Of a stretch of DNA of 64,000 bases, positions 1 to 12,930 are shown piece by piece (the stretch's first letter is position 1; the number at the start of each line of letters is the position of its first letter). This DNA is from Strongylocentrotus purpuratus (lineage: Eukaryota > Echinodermata > Echinoidea > Camarodonta > Strongylocentrotidae). The notes under the pieces were generated by a model. It worked only from the letters and a program-made list of their open reading frames with translations. It made no database searches and was not told where the DNA came from. The stretch covers positions 994,501 to 1,058,500 of the forward strand of contig NW_022145549.1 in NCBI RefSeq assembly GCF_000002235.5, in the 5' to 3' direction. Made by a program: the position numbers and the translations under genes.

Positions 1-401
1 CGGAGGATTTAGCAAAGAGGGAAAGAGTTCTTAGTTAATATTTTCAGGATTAACAACCATGTATATTAAGATTCCTCGTCCATTTTAACACCTTTTCAAT
101 CAATGTCATACATTTTTGTTCACTTTCGTCCCGGACATTCCTAATTTTGCACATCTCATAGTCAATTTCGTCCTTGTTCGTTCATTTTTGGAACTTTGTC
201 GAATCAATTTCATCATTTCGCACTCGTTTTCGTCAAACTCTAATCAAGTGCGTCATCCTCAGCTGCCAAGATCACATGTATGTCTTATTCATTCTTTTCC
301 AATGTTTTCTAAACGTGTTCAAGACAAAATCATTTTTGTCGATCAAAGTTTTTTCTAGCTTTATGGCCTAAAAGGAATCTTAACGATGATTGTTGCTGAT
401 G

Positions 402-792
402 TTAAAGATAAACTCCAGTACTGGTAAAAAAAAATAAAAAATTCTCACAGAATTAAACGAAACTTAAACTGAATGTTCAAGATTACAAATAAATGACATG
501 TGCCAAACAATTTTGGAAGAAAATGTGTACTGGCTGAGTAATGAGCATTGAAAGACAAGGAAATCAAGGTAGTACTAGCCCCGACACCATGTGTGGTGTC
601 CCATATATAGCTTTCTATGTGAGTGCTTGTTACTTTACCAAAACTCGGTCAAATTTATTATGATTTTGATGACTCCAGAACCTTGCAGTGCACACCAATA
701 CTTATATGCTACATGATCAACTGTTTCTGATCCTTTCCACACCTTTTCTTTCACAATGCAATCGCATTAACAGTGCTAAAGTTTATCTTTAA
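402..792 (+). mobile_element. 391-bp TTAA MITE, family A, copy 1
   Basis: Ends TTAAAGATAAACTCCAGTAC and inverted AGTTTATCTTTAA. Nearly the same sequence occurs at 7880-8267. No coding capacity. TTAA may be the target duplication or part of the repeat, because it is palindromic. Confidence 0.8.
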
Positions 793-870
793 GCAACAAT
801 TATTCGCCATTGCCCTTTAATACATCCATGAAATGGATGAGCAATTTAATATTTCGGGACTCGAGATAAA

Positions 871-1004
871 TTCGTTTTACAGTTGATTCCACTTGCATGA
901 TTCCACTGTTCGCTTGAATTAAACAGAGAGAGATAGCATTGAACATTCTCACGATAACGACGTTGTATTAATTGTATTTGTTCATCGTCTCTACAAAGCT
1001 ATTT
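871..1004 (+). repeat. Diverged direct repeat, copy 1
   Basis: TTCGTTTTACAGTTGAT...CACTGTTCG...AAACAGAGAG...TGTTCATCGTCTCTACAA aligns in order with 1852-1993; an old dispersed repeat with no recognised family. Confidence 0.55.
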
Positions 1005-1851
1005 TAATAAACACAACAAAATAATATTAGGCTTCCTGAGAGGAGTTTCAATTGTTGTTAAGACATATCTGGCTTGCACCTGGTAGATCCTGTTGGGTCC
1101 AAGATTTTTTTCAGTTTTTTTTTTTCAATTACAAGATTGAGCACGTAATCCTAATCTAGTGCAATTCAAAACATCTTGACAACAACAATTAACAACATTG
1201 TGGTGCTCTTGTATGTAGCGTCACAAGGCATGAACCCCGGACTTCTCTAGCAATATGATTGGGGAAATGAACGTGCCTTTGCCCAGGGAGCATAGTGAAC
1301 GAGAGGGGCGGAGGTAACGGAAGTGACTACCTCCTCACAGATTTGTGAAGGATTGATCAAAAAAATACATTCCTTAGCAAAACTGTAGTATAAAAAAACA
1401 TTAAACTTTTTTTCACACTTCACTTTTACTTTACCGATAATTAGTGTGCAATCCGAAGGGTTGTAAATATCAAATAGGTACATTTTAGTAAGTAGGGAGC
1501 TTGGGCATACATACAGTGTTAACTGTGCTTACGTGATACCAACGGAATACAGATCTACATTATTTACTTGCACATTTTGAAGGATATTATGCGAGGGAGT
1601 GTAGCGACCGAGCGAGAAGATTTTTGCATTTTTCATTAGTCTAAACGCTGCATTCTTGGGCCCTCCAGAGCCTAAAAGTGTGTTGCAGTCTTCAGTCAGT
1701 ATTTGCTGTACATTTTTTTTTAATGCACTTTTTCATTTTTTTCCGGGGGGGAGATCTCCGCCCCTGGGCAAATCTATGAACCGTCTTTACATGATCTTCC
1801 GCGTTCATTTCACGAAAAGTCGTGTATATAACGTAACCACCCAACCAATGA

Positions 1852-1993
1852 TTCGTTTTACAGCTGAATTACACGCGGTTGGTTGCACTGTTCGGATGAT
1901 TAAGCAGAGAGGCATAGATGAAAGGAATATTCTAGCGGTTAACGAAGACCTATTCTCATTCTTATTTGTTCAACGTCTCTACAATGCTTTTTG
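1852..1993 (+). repeat. Diverged direct repeat, copy 2
   Basis: ATTCGTTTTACAGCTGAATT...GCACTGTTCGG...AAGCAGAGAGG...TTGTTCAACGTCTCTACAA; partner of 871-1004. Confidence 0.55.
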
Positions 1994-2089
1994 AATATTT
2001 TGAAGACAATGAACGACGCTGTAGTACTTTGTTCTTTTAGCGTTGTTAGCGTTAAATGCTAAAGTGTCAATCCGGGGGGACAGAGGGAC

Positions 2090-2335
2090 ACGTCCCCCCC
2101 CCCCCCCCACGATTTTTCCAAGGGGACATCATATCAAATGTCCCCCCCCCCCCCAATGTTCAGAAAAGAAGGGGGACCACCAGGGAGCAACGATTTTGTA
2201 TACAGAATCTCACGAATTGGCAAACAAATATTGAAGAAAAAAAATAGTGCCTTTACCCCCCCCCCCCCTTATTAACTGGCTGGCTGATTCGCCGCTAAAT
2301 ATTTCCTAACGTATTGGAGGGGGGGGGGGGGGAGT
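2090..2335. repeat. Cluster of poly-C and poly-G runs
   Basis: Runs of 12-15 C at about 2094-2108, 2142-2154 and 2258-2269, and a run of about 14 G at 2319-2332. Homopolymer lengths are likely polymorphic and error-prone in assembly. Confidence 0.8.
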
Positions 2336-3383
2336 TATTGTGTCCCTCCATGGCATCCAGACGGTATTCGGCAAATAAATTACCATTAGTACCGGCGGGT
2401 AAATAAATTTGGTAGTAGTTTAGCAGTACATCTAGTAGTATGTCTAGTGGTAACATTCTGGTCCTTATTATCCTGACAATCTTTTGCAATACGTCGTTTG
2501 CCAAGGATTTATTGCTATCCCACATTCAAGATGTCTACCCAAACTCTCGATTCGTTGCTGAAATATTGTCAAGACAAAAAAAGGAAACATTCGAATTTTT
2601 TTAAAATTAATACATGAAGAAGAATAAAGAAGAGAATAAACTCATGACAAAAGACAATATGTCGTTAACTATCGTCATTAGGTTTACCCTTATTTGCATC
2701 TGGCTTGGGTTTTGCTTGATTATTTGGTACTGGACTATCAACATGGGAAAATAACTCGTTTACCTGATCGCACTGTGTCTTATTCATTCTATTTCTATTG
2801 TTTACTAAGACATGGAAGAAATACAGTTGAATAGTACAAATATAATGTTCAACAATGATATTTATGTAAAAAACAGAAAAGTTATAAAAACAAGAAAATG
2901 TAATTGGTGACATACAGTCCTCAAGAGGGCGACATGCATGCATTGATTAAAAATATATTCATTTGTAATGACCAGCTGGTCAATATAACCACCCAATGTG
3001 ACTAGCCAGGAAAGTATAAGGATTTCAATCCTCGCAATCGATATCACGTGACTCGCTGTGTGCCAATCACATCTATAAAGCAGAAGGTATCAGAATAAAT
3101 TGCAGTCTTTAATGGTTGAATTAACTATTTTCATACTTCAAAAGAAAGTTTAGCAAAACAAACATTTGCAAAGTGCTCTAATGAATGGAGCTATTCGGGT
3201 TCAAGGCAGGTTTGTGCGATGCATCATAGAATACAAAACGTAAGAAACAATACAAAGATTCAATAATAAATGGAAATCATGGAATATTTAATAGCAGAAT
3301 ACATATCAGCATTAACAACTCATAATTTAAACATGTAAGATAAATTGTGAGAAGCCTGGGTAAAATGTTGATCAAATAATAAG

Positions 3384-3925
3384 TTAAAGGTACTATGTCC
3401 CTTTTGCAGCCAACCTCAAATTCCGTAGAACTTTGCAGGAATTATGAATATGGAATGTATTTCCTATCTGTGAAATTTATACATTAGCAGTATCCTCATA
3501 TTCAAATTATGCAAGGAAACCCGTTTACTTGCTAGACTTCACTGTTAGACACTATTGAGTGACTGACTGGCTTTTTTTTCCTTCTTTGGTAATAACATAC
3601 ATGAAAAGACTTGTAAAGGGTACATGAGCATTTGTCTACATCAATAACCCACTTCTTGTGATGGCCAAGATTAAACTGATTGAATCTTTTCGCAGCATAA
3701 AACGTATGACCATTCGGTACAATTGTCTGAAAATCAAGACTATTACTTTTGGGCTCTATAGCCCTAAAGTCGATTTGTCAACTAATAGTCGTTATTTTCC
3801 CACTTGAAGACATTTCCAAGCCCCACCTTTTTTAGGGAAGTTCTAAATTAGTATTATCTTTCAAATGCAGTTGGAATTTAACTTTTTCATTTTTTTCGCC
3901 TGCAAATGGGACATAGTACCTTTAA
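3384..3925 (+). mobile_element. 542-bp TTAA MITE, family B, copy 1
   Basis: Ends TTAAAGGTACTATGTCCC and the inverted GGGACATAGTACCTTTAA. A second copy of equal length lies at 8674-9215 and a solo right end at 33029-33114. Non-coding. Confidence 0.82.
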
Positions 3926-4057
3926 GTGAGTCTGTAATGTTTATAATGTGAGTCTGATAGTTTATTCCTCAGCACTTTACATCCTGACTTATGGATCCTG
4001 CTGAGTATCGTCGTAGAAGTAGAAGTAGAAGTAATGTTCTTCCATGTTCTTATCTTA

Positions 4058-4378
4058 CTATTCTAAATACATGTTGCGCTCTTTTCCAATATTAATCCTT
4101 CCAACCATAGCAAATAACAAAAGATGCCAGAAGAGTTTGCTTTGCTCATGCCCATCAATCATTACCCCGAATCTGACCTCGCATTCACACATAACACCTA
4201 AAGCCTTGAGTCTACATTCATCACCTCTCGCCCCAATTTCCATTTCTTCAAAGAAGACCAAGACGTAGCCTTCAAGTCTCTTCCAATTTGTTATTCTTTC
4301 CAATTTTCTGTATGTATTACGTGCGTCTTGCACATTTCTTTCAAATTGAACAGTAAGTTCGGTTATAAGTTCCGTCAT
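4058..4378 (-). other. Unrecognised 106-codon open frame
   Basis: The minus frame begins MTELITELTVQFERNVQDAR and contains NWKRLEGYVLVFFEEMEIGA. The composition looks protein-like but I recognise no family, splice sites or neighbours. It may be a fragment of a decayed transposon or chance. Confidence 0.2.
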
Positions 4379-4782
4379 TAATTAATTCTCTATTCTTTAA
4401 CAACAGTGAAAGGAGATCTCAAGAAGGTCAAATATTATCCCTAAAAAAAATCCCCTCATTTTGGCTCCATGATTTTTTAAATATATACAAAAGTCATGTA
4501 CACTGATTTGCTACTGTCTGTTCTCTGGTAATAAATCATGCATCTAGTCTGTGACTTCGGAAGATAAGAGAGAATGCTGAAATCATCACGTTCATGCGCT
4601 TTGTAAAGATGTCTGGATATTTTGCCGACAACAAATAACAGTTGACTATGTCTACAATCGTATTTGCCATGTAGTCTGGTACGGGACGATCCTTTGATAA
4701 CCATTTATATTCGTCTAGAGTTTACGGTTAGACGTGTAGTATACGAATTATTAACATGGGAAATACAACCTAAAAAAAGTGT

Positions 4783-4990
4783 TTAAAGATGAAATTGAGT
4801 TCTAGTCATGCGATTGCATGGTGAAAGAAACGGTGTGGAACCGACCAGAAAAGGTTGATCATCTAGCATATAAGAATTGTGTGTATTGCAAGGTTCTGGA
4901 ATCATCAAAATGATAAGAAATGTGGCCAAGTCTTGGTACAGTTACACACACTTGCACAGAAAGATGTATATGGGACTACACGAACACGTG
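4783..4990 (-). mobile_element. Truncated TTAA MITE related to family A
   Basis: It begins TTTAAAGATGAAATTGAGTT and contains GCAAGGTTCTGGAATCATCA, in the same order as the copy at 31150-31455, but the far end is lost. Confidence 0.5.
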
Positions 4991-5359
4991 GCGTAAAAAG
5001 CCGGCCCCCGATTTTTACGATGTTACATGCATTTAGAATATGAAGGCATTTGAAGAGCCATGCTTTTCAGGGAACATGTCTTAACTGATGTACATCCACA
5101 CTTGCATAATAAGAATGAGTAATGCTCACAAATTATTTTTCACCTCTTCCCAGAACTCAACCTTCTCTTTAAAGCTGTTTGCAGGAATGTATACTTTATT
5201 CTATTGCATGGTAATCTCATGTTAGTCACGTGCAAAGAATCATAAAAAACATGATATAATGAGCATTTATTTTGTTTGTCTCTTTTCCTCTGTTCGACAA
5301 AGGGGGTTAGTTTTTCTTTGTTAAACGTGATCTCAGACCCAAGGTCGGGTTTAACTGAA

Positions 5360-5572
5360 TTAGTAATAATAATATAGGGTTTTTGGAGCATAATTAATAC
5401 TTTCGATACTCAGTGCGGCATTCAGGAGTAGAAGGTCACGTCTGACAAATGTTCTTGTATGCTTATTGAATACGTCACCTAATTCATGAAATAAATTGGA
5501 ATAATAATCAGCGGATAAACCATGAATACATTTATAGATTAAACACACATCGAAACTCTCTGACACGTCCAT
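5360..5572 (-). pseudogene. LINE reverse-transcriptase C-terminal relic
   Basis: The minus-strand frame reads VCLIYKCIHGLSADYYSNLF then HELGDVFNKHTRTFVRRDLL, closely resembling the C-terminal region of CR1/L2-type ORF2 proteins (YKCLHGLAP-YL--LF pattern, then NTR and DLL). No other domains remain nearby; likely a 5'-truncated, decayed insertion. Confidence 0.6.
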
Positions 5573-5599
5573 TAATCAAAGGTAATACAAAGTTTTGGT

Positions 5600-6360
5600 A
5601 TGGGGTCATGAATTTGTTTCAAATGAACATAATTATTGGAAGCATATGCGATCCTACAATATTCAGTGATCGTTGTCGCGGTTGAAATCGAGTCTAAAGT
5701 CATGAACTTGTAAATAATAAACTCTTTATGATGTATAGCTCCCTCTCAAGGTCCAGGTATTAATTAAGCTATAAAACAATGTTTCTTGACTAAAATCGAC
5801 CGATTAGCTATTCCTGTTTGGAAATTATATATCATAACTACATATTTTGAGATTTTCATGATTGCAGCTACCATTGTACGGCCGTAGACGCTAATCGAAA
5901 TGTATCAAAATTTACCGGAAGCACAGGTAAAAATTTATTTTCAGTTTTTCTCGAAAGCAGAAGTGTTTTAAGGGCTAAACTTTCTAGTGCTTATAATGCA
6001 TCCACAGGGGCATCCAAATATTGTAAAGAATTGTAAAGAATCACTACCCCCCCCCCCATTTTTAAAATTTCCCAAAACTTTGTATTACCTTTAAAGGGCA
6101 TCCATTTCAACTCATAGTGTAAAAACATTTTTCGAGGGTATCTGGAATTAAGAATATTTCTTGCTGCTCTCTTTTGTAGCTTTGTGATAAGATCAGGTTG
6201 TGTAGACTCTTACACGGACTTGGTAACTTTGTTCAGATGAGAGGAAATGGTGCTAAGGTAGTGACTTCAATGCTAGATGTACAATTAAAGATAATCTGAA
6301 AGTTTGAGGGAAAACAGACCATTATTAATGATAAAAATTGGGAAAAACTGATTTGATCGA
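5600..6360. other. Gene-free stretch
   Basis: AT-rich, one C-run near 6048-6056; possibly decayed LINE sequence adjoining the relic at 5360-5572, but nothing firm. Confidence 0.4.
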
Positions 6361-7163
6361 TTCGTTAATTCTCCCAACTATATTATTACAATTAAATTAC
6401 ATCTTATAGGTGAATGTAAATCGTCACATGGCAATGAATCGGCTTTATATACATGTACCATTCCAGACATTTAAGTGTTGACAGATTTTGTTTAAAGTCT
6501 GTCTTATGTCTTATTTCATGGAAAAATCGTCATATTGCTCCGTTTAGTCTCATTTCGCAACGCCCCCTATCGTCAGAGTCAGCAGCCTAACATGTTAGCC
6601 TATGGACGTTTTTTTTTTTTTAAATCGTTAAAAATTCATTTTTTGTTTAAACGAAAAGCACATCCACCCCGACGTACGTTATCACTAGCTCTTTCATTGG
6701 ACCCCTCATGTCTCATTGACTTTTGAAAGTTCACCCACCGTAATTTTTCAAAATAGGTTGCAAGCTCGCCATTGCCTATAATACACATGTGAAACAAGTC
6801 GAACTTTGGACTCAGTCTTCCAAGCGATTATAAGATTATAGGTCAAGCACACGAAGGATAAGGAGCATGAATTATCAATTATCACTTCTGCTATGTTCAT
6901 TGTGTCCATTTCATCCAACCCCCCACCGTAATTTTTCCATTTAGTAAAAGCTAACATTTTGCCAAGTTTAGCCAAAACATGAATATTCATGAACGGTCAG
7001 ACAATACAGCCTTTTAGTACGTAACGTATAGTGAATGGAATGGGCGATGATCCATCCAGGAGGTAGAGGTCAGTGGTTTGTGCTGGCAATGTTCACGCGA
7101 GCAAAAATGAGACAATCGGAGCAATATGTTGGAAAATTTAAAAATGGTTGGGAGAATTAACTG
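6361..7163. mobile_element. Nested inverted repeats, probable MITE or composite
   Basis: Outer arms GTTAATTCTCCCAAC (about 6364-6378) and GTTGGGAGAATTAAC (about 7147-7161). Inner arms CATATTGCTCCGTTTAGTCT (6531) and the inverted GAGACAATCGGAGCAATATG (7109-7128). A short CACCGTAATTTTT motif occurs twice inside (6737, 6925). No coding capacity recognised. Confidence 0.5.
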
Positions 7164-7879
7164 TTAGATAGCTCGCACAGTCAAAGAAAAACATAAATAT
7201 CTATGTGGTTTAAAAGATTTTTCAGGATTATTTGCATGTTAGAGGATTAGTACAGTAGAAGGAATATATAAGGTAACAACTAACATTTCATACACAAATT
7301 ACGCAATTTTTACATCAACCTTCAACAATGTTACCGAGTCACTTAAAGTATGGGGTGCCACATAGGGTCAATAATTGGCCACTTGATGTTTATCATGTAT
7401 ATGAATACGTTACCGCGCAATCTCCCAGCACTTCCCCAAAAATAAACACATACGCCGATGATGCAATTATTTCATATCAAGGAATATTAAAAAATGATTT
7501 GTAGAGAAACATGCAATATGAATGGAGAAATGACTTTCCGTTATGAAGATATGATCATGAGTTGATTTTCACAAAATGGCGCCTAGATGACGTACACTCA
7601 TATCTATCATCATGGTAAGTTTCATGATGATGGCTTTATTCATTCTTGAGATATCCTGCGAACAAAATATGGCAGAATAATAAATAATGAAAATAGAAAT
7701 AAAGAAAAATCTTGACGAAATCAATAGGTAATACATAACTACGTTCGTATCACCTACTAAAGAAATATAATCTTATAAGCAGTATTTCACAACTTTAATC
7801 TTCTACCAGAAAGCTGATAGATATGACTAGTTGTTTGACGAGATCCAAAAGGGGTATTTCTGGAATAGCCCCTCGGTCC

Positions 7880-8267
7880 TTAAAGATAAACTCCAGTACT
7901 GGTAAAAAAAAAAAAAATTCTCACAGAATCAAACGAAACTTACACTGAATGTTCAAGATTACAAATAAATGACATGTGCCAAACAATTTTGGAAGAAAAT
8001 ATATACTGGCTGAGTAATGAGCATAGAAAGACAAGGAAATCAAGGTAGTACTAGCCCAGACACCATGTGTGTTGTCCCATATATAGCTTTCTATGTGAGT
8101 GATTGTAACTTTACCAAGACTCGGTCAAATTTATAATGATTTTGATGACTCCAGAACCTTGCAGTGCACACCATTACTTACATGCTATATGATCAACTTT
8201 TCTGATCCATTCCACACCTTTTCTTTCACAATGCAATCGCATTACCAGTACTAAAGTTTATCTTTAA
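7880..8267 (+). mobile_element. 388-bp TTAA MITE, family A, copy 2
   Basis: Aligns with 402-792 along its whole length with few differences. Ends TTAAAGATAAACTCCAGTAC ... CCAGTACTAAAGTTTATCTT plus TAA. Confidence 0.8.
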
Positions 8268-8673
8268 TGTGACCCTGTGTGAACTTGAACGGAAAGGGGA
8301 ACTGATAAATGGCAGAATTCTTGGGCATGTCAGTTTCTTGGAAGACCCGGGAGGTCCTTATCTCCCGGTAACATCTGATGGTTGTTGATATTTCTCTCGA
8401 AAGCGATTTCTCCCTGGGCTGATTGAGTTATGATCCTTTAAAGGAATCATTATATTTTGCAGGAGCAACCCTTAAGTCGTTGTGTTAAGTCTGTACTATG
8501 AGAATATGCATTTCTGATTCTGCATTTCCAGAAACTAACAGAGTTAGGCGCTGCTTAAGGCGTTAGGAATTGTGGTATAGTGTTGTTAAATTAGAGCATG
8601 TGATTGCGGACTAGGATCATAGCGCATTGAGTAAGATACTTATGAAAAGAGATACACGAGCGCTGTTATAGGT

Positions 8674-9215
8674 TTAAAGGTACTATGTCCCATTTGCAGC
8701 CAACATTAAATTCTGTAGAACTTTGCAGGAATTATGAATATGTCACGTATGTCCTCTCTGTGAAATTTAAACGTTAGCAGTGTCCTAATATTCCAATCAT
8801 GCAAGGGAACCCGTTTACTCTCTAAGCTTCACTGTCAGATACTATTAAGTGACTGAATGACTTCTTTTTTTATATTTGGTAATAACATACAGAAAATGAG
8901 CTGAAATGGATTCATGAGCATTTTTCTACATCAATAACCCACTTCTGTAATGGCCAAAATTAATACTGATTAAATCTTTGCGCAGCACAAAGCATACGAC
9001 CATTCTGTACAATGTTCTGAAAATCAGACTATTACTAAATGGATCACAATTACTTAAGTTGATTCAACAGCTAATGGTCGTTATTTTCCCTTGAAAGACA
9101 TTTTCAAGGCCTTTCGTTTTGAGGGAAGTTCTTGATTAGTATTATCTTTCAAATGCGGTTGGAATTTAAACTTTCATTTTTGTTTTGGTCTGCAAATAGG
9201 ACATAGTACCTTTAA
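8674..9215 (+). mobile_element. 542-bp TTAA MITE, family B, copy 2
   Basis: Aligns end to end with 3384-3925; same terminal repeats, moderate divergence. Confidence 0.82.
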
Positions 9216-11400
9216 TCTTCGAGCTCCCATGAAACGACTGTCCAACCACGAGCAACTTCCACTCGCATAACTATCTCTCTCAACCAGCTATGAACGGCAC
9301 GAGTGTGTGGATATCTTTGGAGCACTAGACGGGGAAGTCCCCTGATACCATGAACTATCTCGGCGATGTAACAGATAGGGGCGGATATGACCCTATTGAT
9401 GTTGTATTAAACATTAAAGCCTTATTACTTCGAGGTAGTCTATCATAAATTACCTCACAAACAGGTGAGGGTTAGGGGTAGCTTACTACGGAGAGGGCAC
9501 AAGGGGCAAGTCCCCTCCCACCCAGCATTCATTGAATGGCAACGTAAATGATGAAAGAGAGGGGGAGTAAGTGCCCCGACCATTCTTCAGCTATTTTCCA
9601 TTACATTTTTAATGTGAGGGCAGTTTTAAGAGTTCCTCTTTTCGGGGAACATCTCATCTTTTATATTTTCCGCACTTATTTAAAAACAACGTTCTTCTTC
9701 TCTTTACTTGGGAGATCTTCTCTGTTTAATCGGTCGTTACCACCCCTACCACCACCCTAACCAGACGAGTTCCAGCCGTTTGACTTGATAGAATTAGGAC
9801 ACATTTCTCTTGAGATGAACGTTTCTTATAAATGATGAACGGTGAGGTCGCATGAATGACGACAGTCTGACCCAGAGGTTCATATCCTCATTTCAAATCA
9901 CGTCAAACATCTGTCTCGACATCCGGGAGTTTCATATTTCAAGAATTCTCGCTTGAAAGATAATATCTTGGGTATTGAAAGTTATAGCACGAAAAAAGGA
10001 TGACGTTTACGGCAGACTGTTCAACTAACATTTAAACGAATATTGTATAGAAAAAGAAGAGCATACTGGTGAATTTCGAAACAGGACGCGAGCATGAAAG
10101 TAAAAAAAACACCACCTAATAATTAGGAACTGAACCAAAATTCAAGAATATTAATGGCAAGTAGCAACTAATATATTTGCTTATAGAACAAAACAGAGGG
10201 AAAAAAGTTATACAATTGGGATACATCAGAGCAGAAAGTAGTAAGATGACCTCAAAGACCTCTCCCATTTCGGTCTGTACTGAAGAAAGATTTTAGATTT
10301 CCGTGCATTTTATCTAATTTAAAACAAAATCTATTAAATAGATTTACGTTTTTATTCATATAAATTATTTATGTACACTTAATATCATCTTTACAAATTT
10401 GTTTTCAAACAGAACTTTAACATGAACTAGATCGAATCCTCCATCCATAGCGATAACAAATTTAGTACTGTAAAAAAAAGCATTTTGGACAACAATGTAG
10501 AGCATTTAATGCATTTTTTCAATGAGTAACCATATATTATTAAACCATTCCGAAATTTATGTTTAGGCCTATATAGGTTGCTTTATAATACGAGAGAGCA
10601 ATACTAATTATCTCCTTCATTATAATAATTCAAGTTTGTAAAAATGTTTAATATATTTTCCCAGTTGTTTACTTTAATAAGTGACACTGACATTGGTATG
10701 TTCACATTTCGTATTTAATGGCTACCGGCAGGAGGGGTCTTTCACAATCCATCATGCTTAAATTTAAGAAGAAATCCGGAAGCTTTTTGGGGAATAAAAA
10801 AAACATCTCCTTAGACCGATGGATAATAGAAATAGGAGCAATTTGAGACGCGATGAAAGAAACACTAGACAAAACAGAGTTAAAAGGCCACGTACATATG
10901 GTAGCCCTGAAGGGACATCGCGAATAGACGAAATCGCGAATTATTCACGTCGAAATTGGCGACGACATTTTCTGAATACCTCGAACTTTCGTAGTAGAGA
11001 TTGAATTTACTACAACCTGATACATTTCTAGTCTCGTTACAATGTTTTTTTTTCGAAAGAGGTACTTCTCGATTTTGTTATCATGACAGGCTTGTCTCCG
11101 GGTCAGGAATGTTCATTAGCGTCACGGTGTTGTTCCGGTATGCCCGATCTGACGGTGCTATAGCGTGTGAACCTTGCGCAAGGCCCTTGCTGGTCGCCAT
11201 TTAAATTATCTGCTTTGAAGTTCAGTTAGCCGGTAATGTACTGTGGTGAAGAACTTTCCTTCACAATTTTTTTCAAAGCAATCTAAAGTTGTAAACGAAA
11301 AATCTGCAATCCTTTCAATAATTGTTTATGGTCCGGTTACTGAGATTTTGAGGAATAATTTTATCCGGTTTTATCGAATAACATAGAAAGGGTGCCCTCA
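9216..11400. other. Gene-free stretch, nothing recognised
   Basis: AT-rich DNA with only short open frames of shadow quality and no domain, splice-site chain or repeat that I can identify. Confidence 0.5.
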
Positions 11401-11424
11401 TCGTCAACTTCATATTCACCATCA

Positions 11425-11628
11425 TCATTATCATCATCATCAACAACCCCACCGTTATAATCAATACACCCAACTCCATCACCACCATCACCATCATCAT
11501 CATCAACCCCACCGTTATCATCAATACACCCAACTCCATCACCACCATCACCATCATCATCAACAACCCCACCGTTATCATCAATACACCCAACTCCATC
11601 ACCACCATCACCATCATCAGCATCATCA
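11425..11628. repeat. 60-bp minisatellite, about 3.3 copies, CAT-rich
   Basis: The period is exactly 60 bp (lines starting TCAATACACCCAACTCCATC at 11461, 11521 and 11581). On the minus strand one frame gives an acidic 20-residue repeat (GVGCIDDNGG, DDDGDGGD). A second CAT-rich tract lies at 11805-11885. Coding is unsupported. Confidence 0.8.
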
Positions 11629-11957
11629 TCGCCGTCCCATCCCTGAATGGCAAGATTGGTGCCCATATATTAATGAATATAAAAACCTTCGCTTCCCGTT
11701 TTATGCATATCAGGTAGATTTTTAGAAGTGCTACGAAACTCTTGGAAGAATGTAGGCAATGTTGCTGAGTTTGCAGCATCAGTGTTCTCATTGTCAAATT
11801 TAATAATGTCATCGTCACCATCATCATCGTAATCATCATCAATATCACCATCACCATCATTGTCGTAATCATCATCATTATCATCTAACATTACACTGAA
11901 TTCATATCAGCGGTTCCGCAAAATGATCGTATAACTTTTTTTAAATTAAGTTTTGAT

Positions 11958-12042
11958 TGTTAATATCACAAACAGTTTGTAATATTAACAATACATGCAG
12001 AAGAAAAGGAATGTAGTTACTACATCTCTTTTCTTCTGCATG
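11958..12042. repeat. Two adjacent hairpins
   Basis: Hairpin 1: TGTTAATATCACAAAC (11958-11973) and GTTTGTAATATTAACA (11975-11990), one mismatch, one-base spacer. Hairpin 2: CATGCAGAAGAAAAG (11994 on) ... ATGTAG-TTA-CTACAT ... CTTTTCTTCTGCATG (to 12042), nearly perfect. Confidence 0.85.
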
Positions 12043-12449
12043 AATATCCGACATCGGGTTTTCCTTGCCTAAGTACGTGAATAGCTTTGCAATACGGAAG
12101 CTATGTGTATAATTGTATTTTGTAAAACACTGATGCAGTTCGCTGTCATTGGGGGCTTACATAAAACAGAAAGCAGCCAGAAACCGGTCGAGAGGTGGCG
12201 TGCGTCGCCTAATACTAACGAGCCATAATAATGTCACTCGGTGGATGTCATACCTTTATTTTCACACTTTATGCTTAAGTCTTATATTTAAATATCACTC
12301 ATTGTACATTTAGTGGTTTCCACGGTAGGAATATCCTTGTCTCTTTGTGTATTCCGTATAACTTTTCAAGAAACCGACCGGAGTTTTAAGCACATTGTTT
12401 TAAGTGTAGCCAAATCATTGTATTAACTATTATCAGCGATCAAATGATA

Positions 12450-12930
12450 ATATCGACGATAATTATAACTATGAATCATCATGATTACCCGATTACAGGA
12501 TGATCATGTAAACAAGATTACGTGATTCGCGGTTCCAATCCCACCGCGGTACTAATGTACTTTGGCAAGACATCGAGTTACATGTCCCACTCTCCATTCA
12601 GGTGAAATCTAATGGGTACCAGGTAGGGGAAAAATCATAAACTGTTTTACCGCCTTATCATGGCGACTGTGCTACAGCCGGTAGTAAAAGTATACTCTGT
12701 ATTGAGCATAGTAGGGTATTTTGTGTCGCGGCCACGCTATATAAATGTACATGATATGATTACATGATTATGATTACACGACCACATGTCATCATGATTA
12801 CGCAATTACAAGATTATCATGATTTTAAGATCACATGATAATCATAATCACATGTAACATGGTAATCATGACCACGTGATGAACGTAATTATACGATTAC
12901 ATGGTAATCATGACTGCATTAATTACATTC
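12450..12930. repeat. Degenerate ATGATTAC-type repeat
   Basis: Variants such as CATGATTAC, CATGATTAT, TACATGAT and GGTAATCATG recur at 12450-12530 and 12740-12930, on both strands. The SINE at 12528-12745 separates the two parts. Confidence 0.65.
12528..12745 (+). mobile_element. tRNA-derived SINE, degenerate
   Basis: GCGGTTCCAATCCCACCGCG resembles a tRNA B-box and T-arm region, followed by a body CTTTGGCAAGACAT...TCAGGTGAAAT...GGGTACCAGGTAGGG of a form known from marine deuterostome SINEs (from memory). It splits a degenerate ATGATTAC-rich repeat. Confidence 0.55.
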
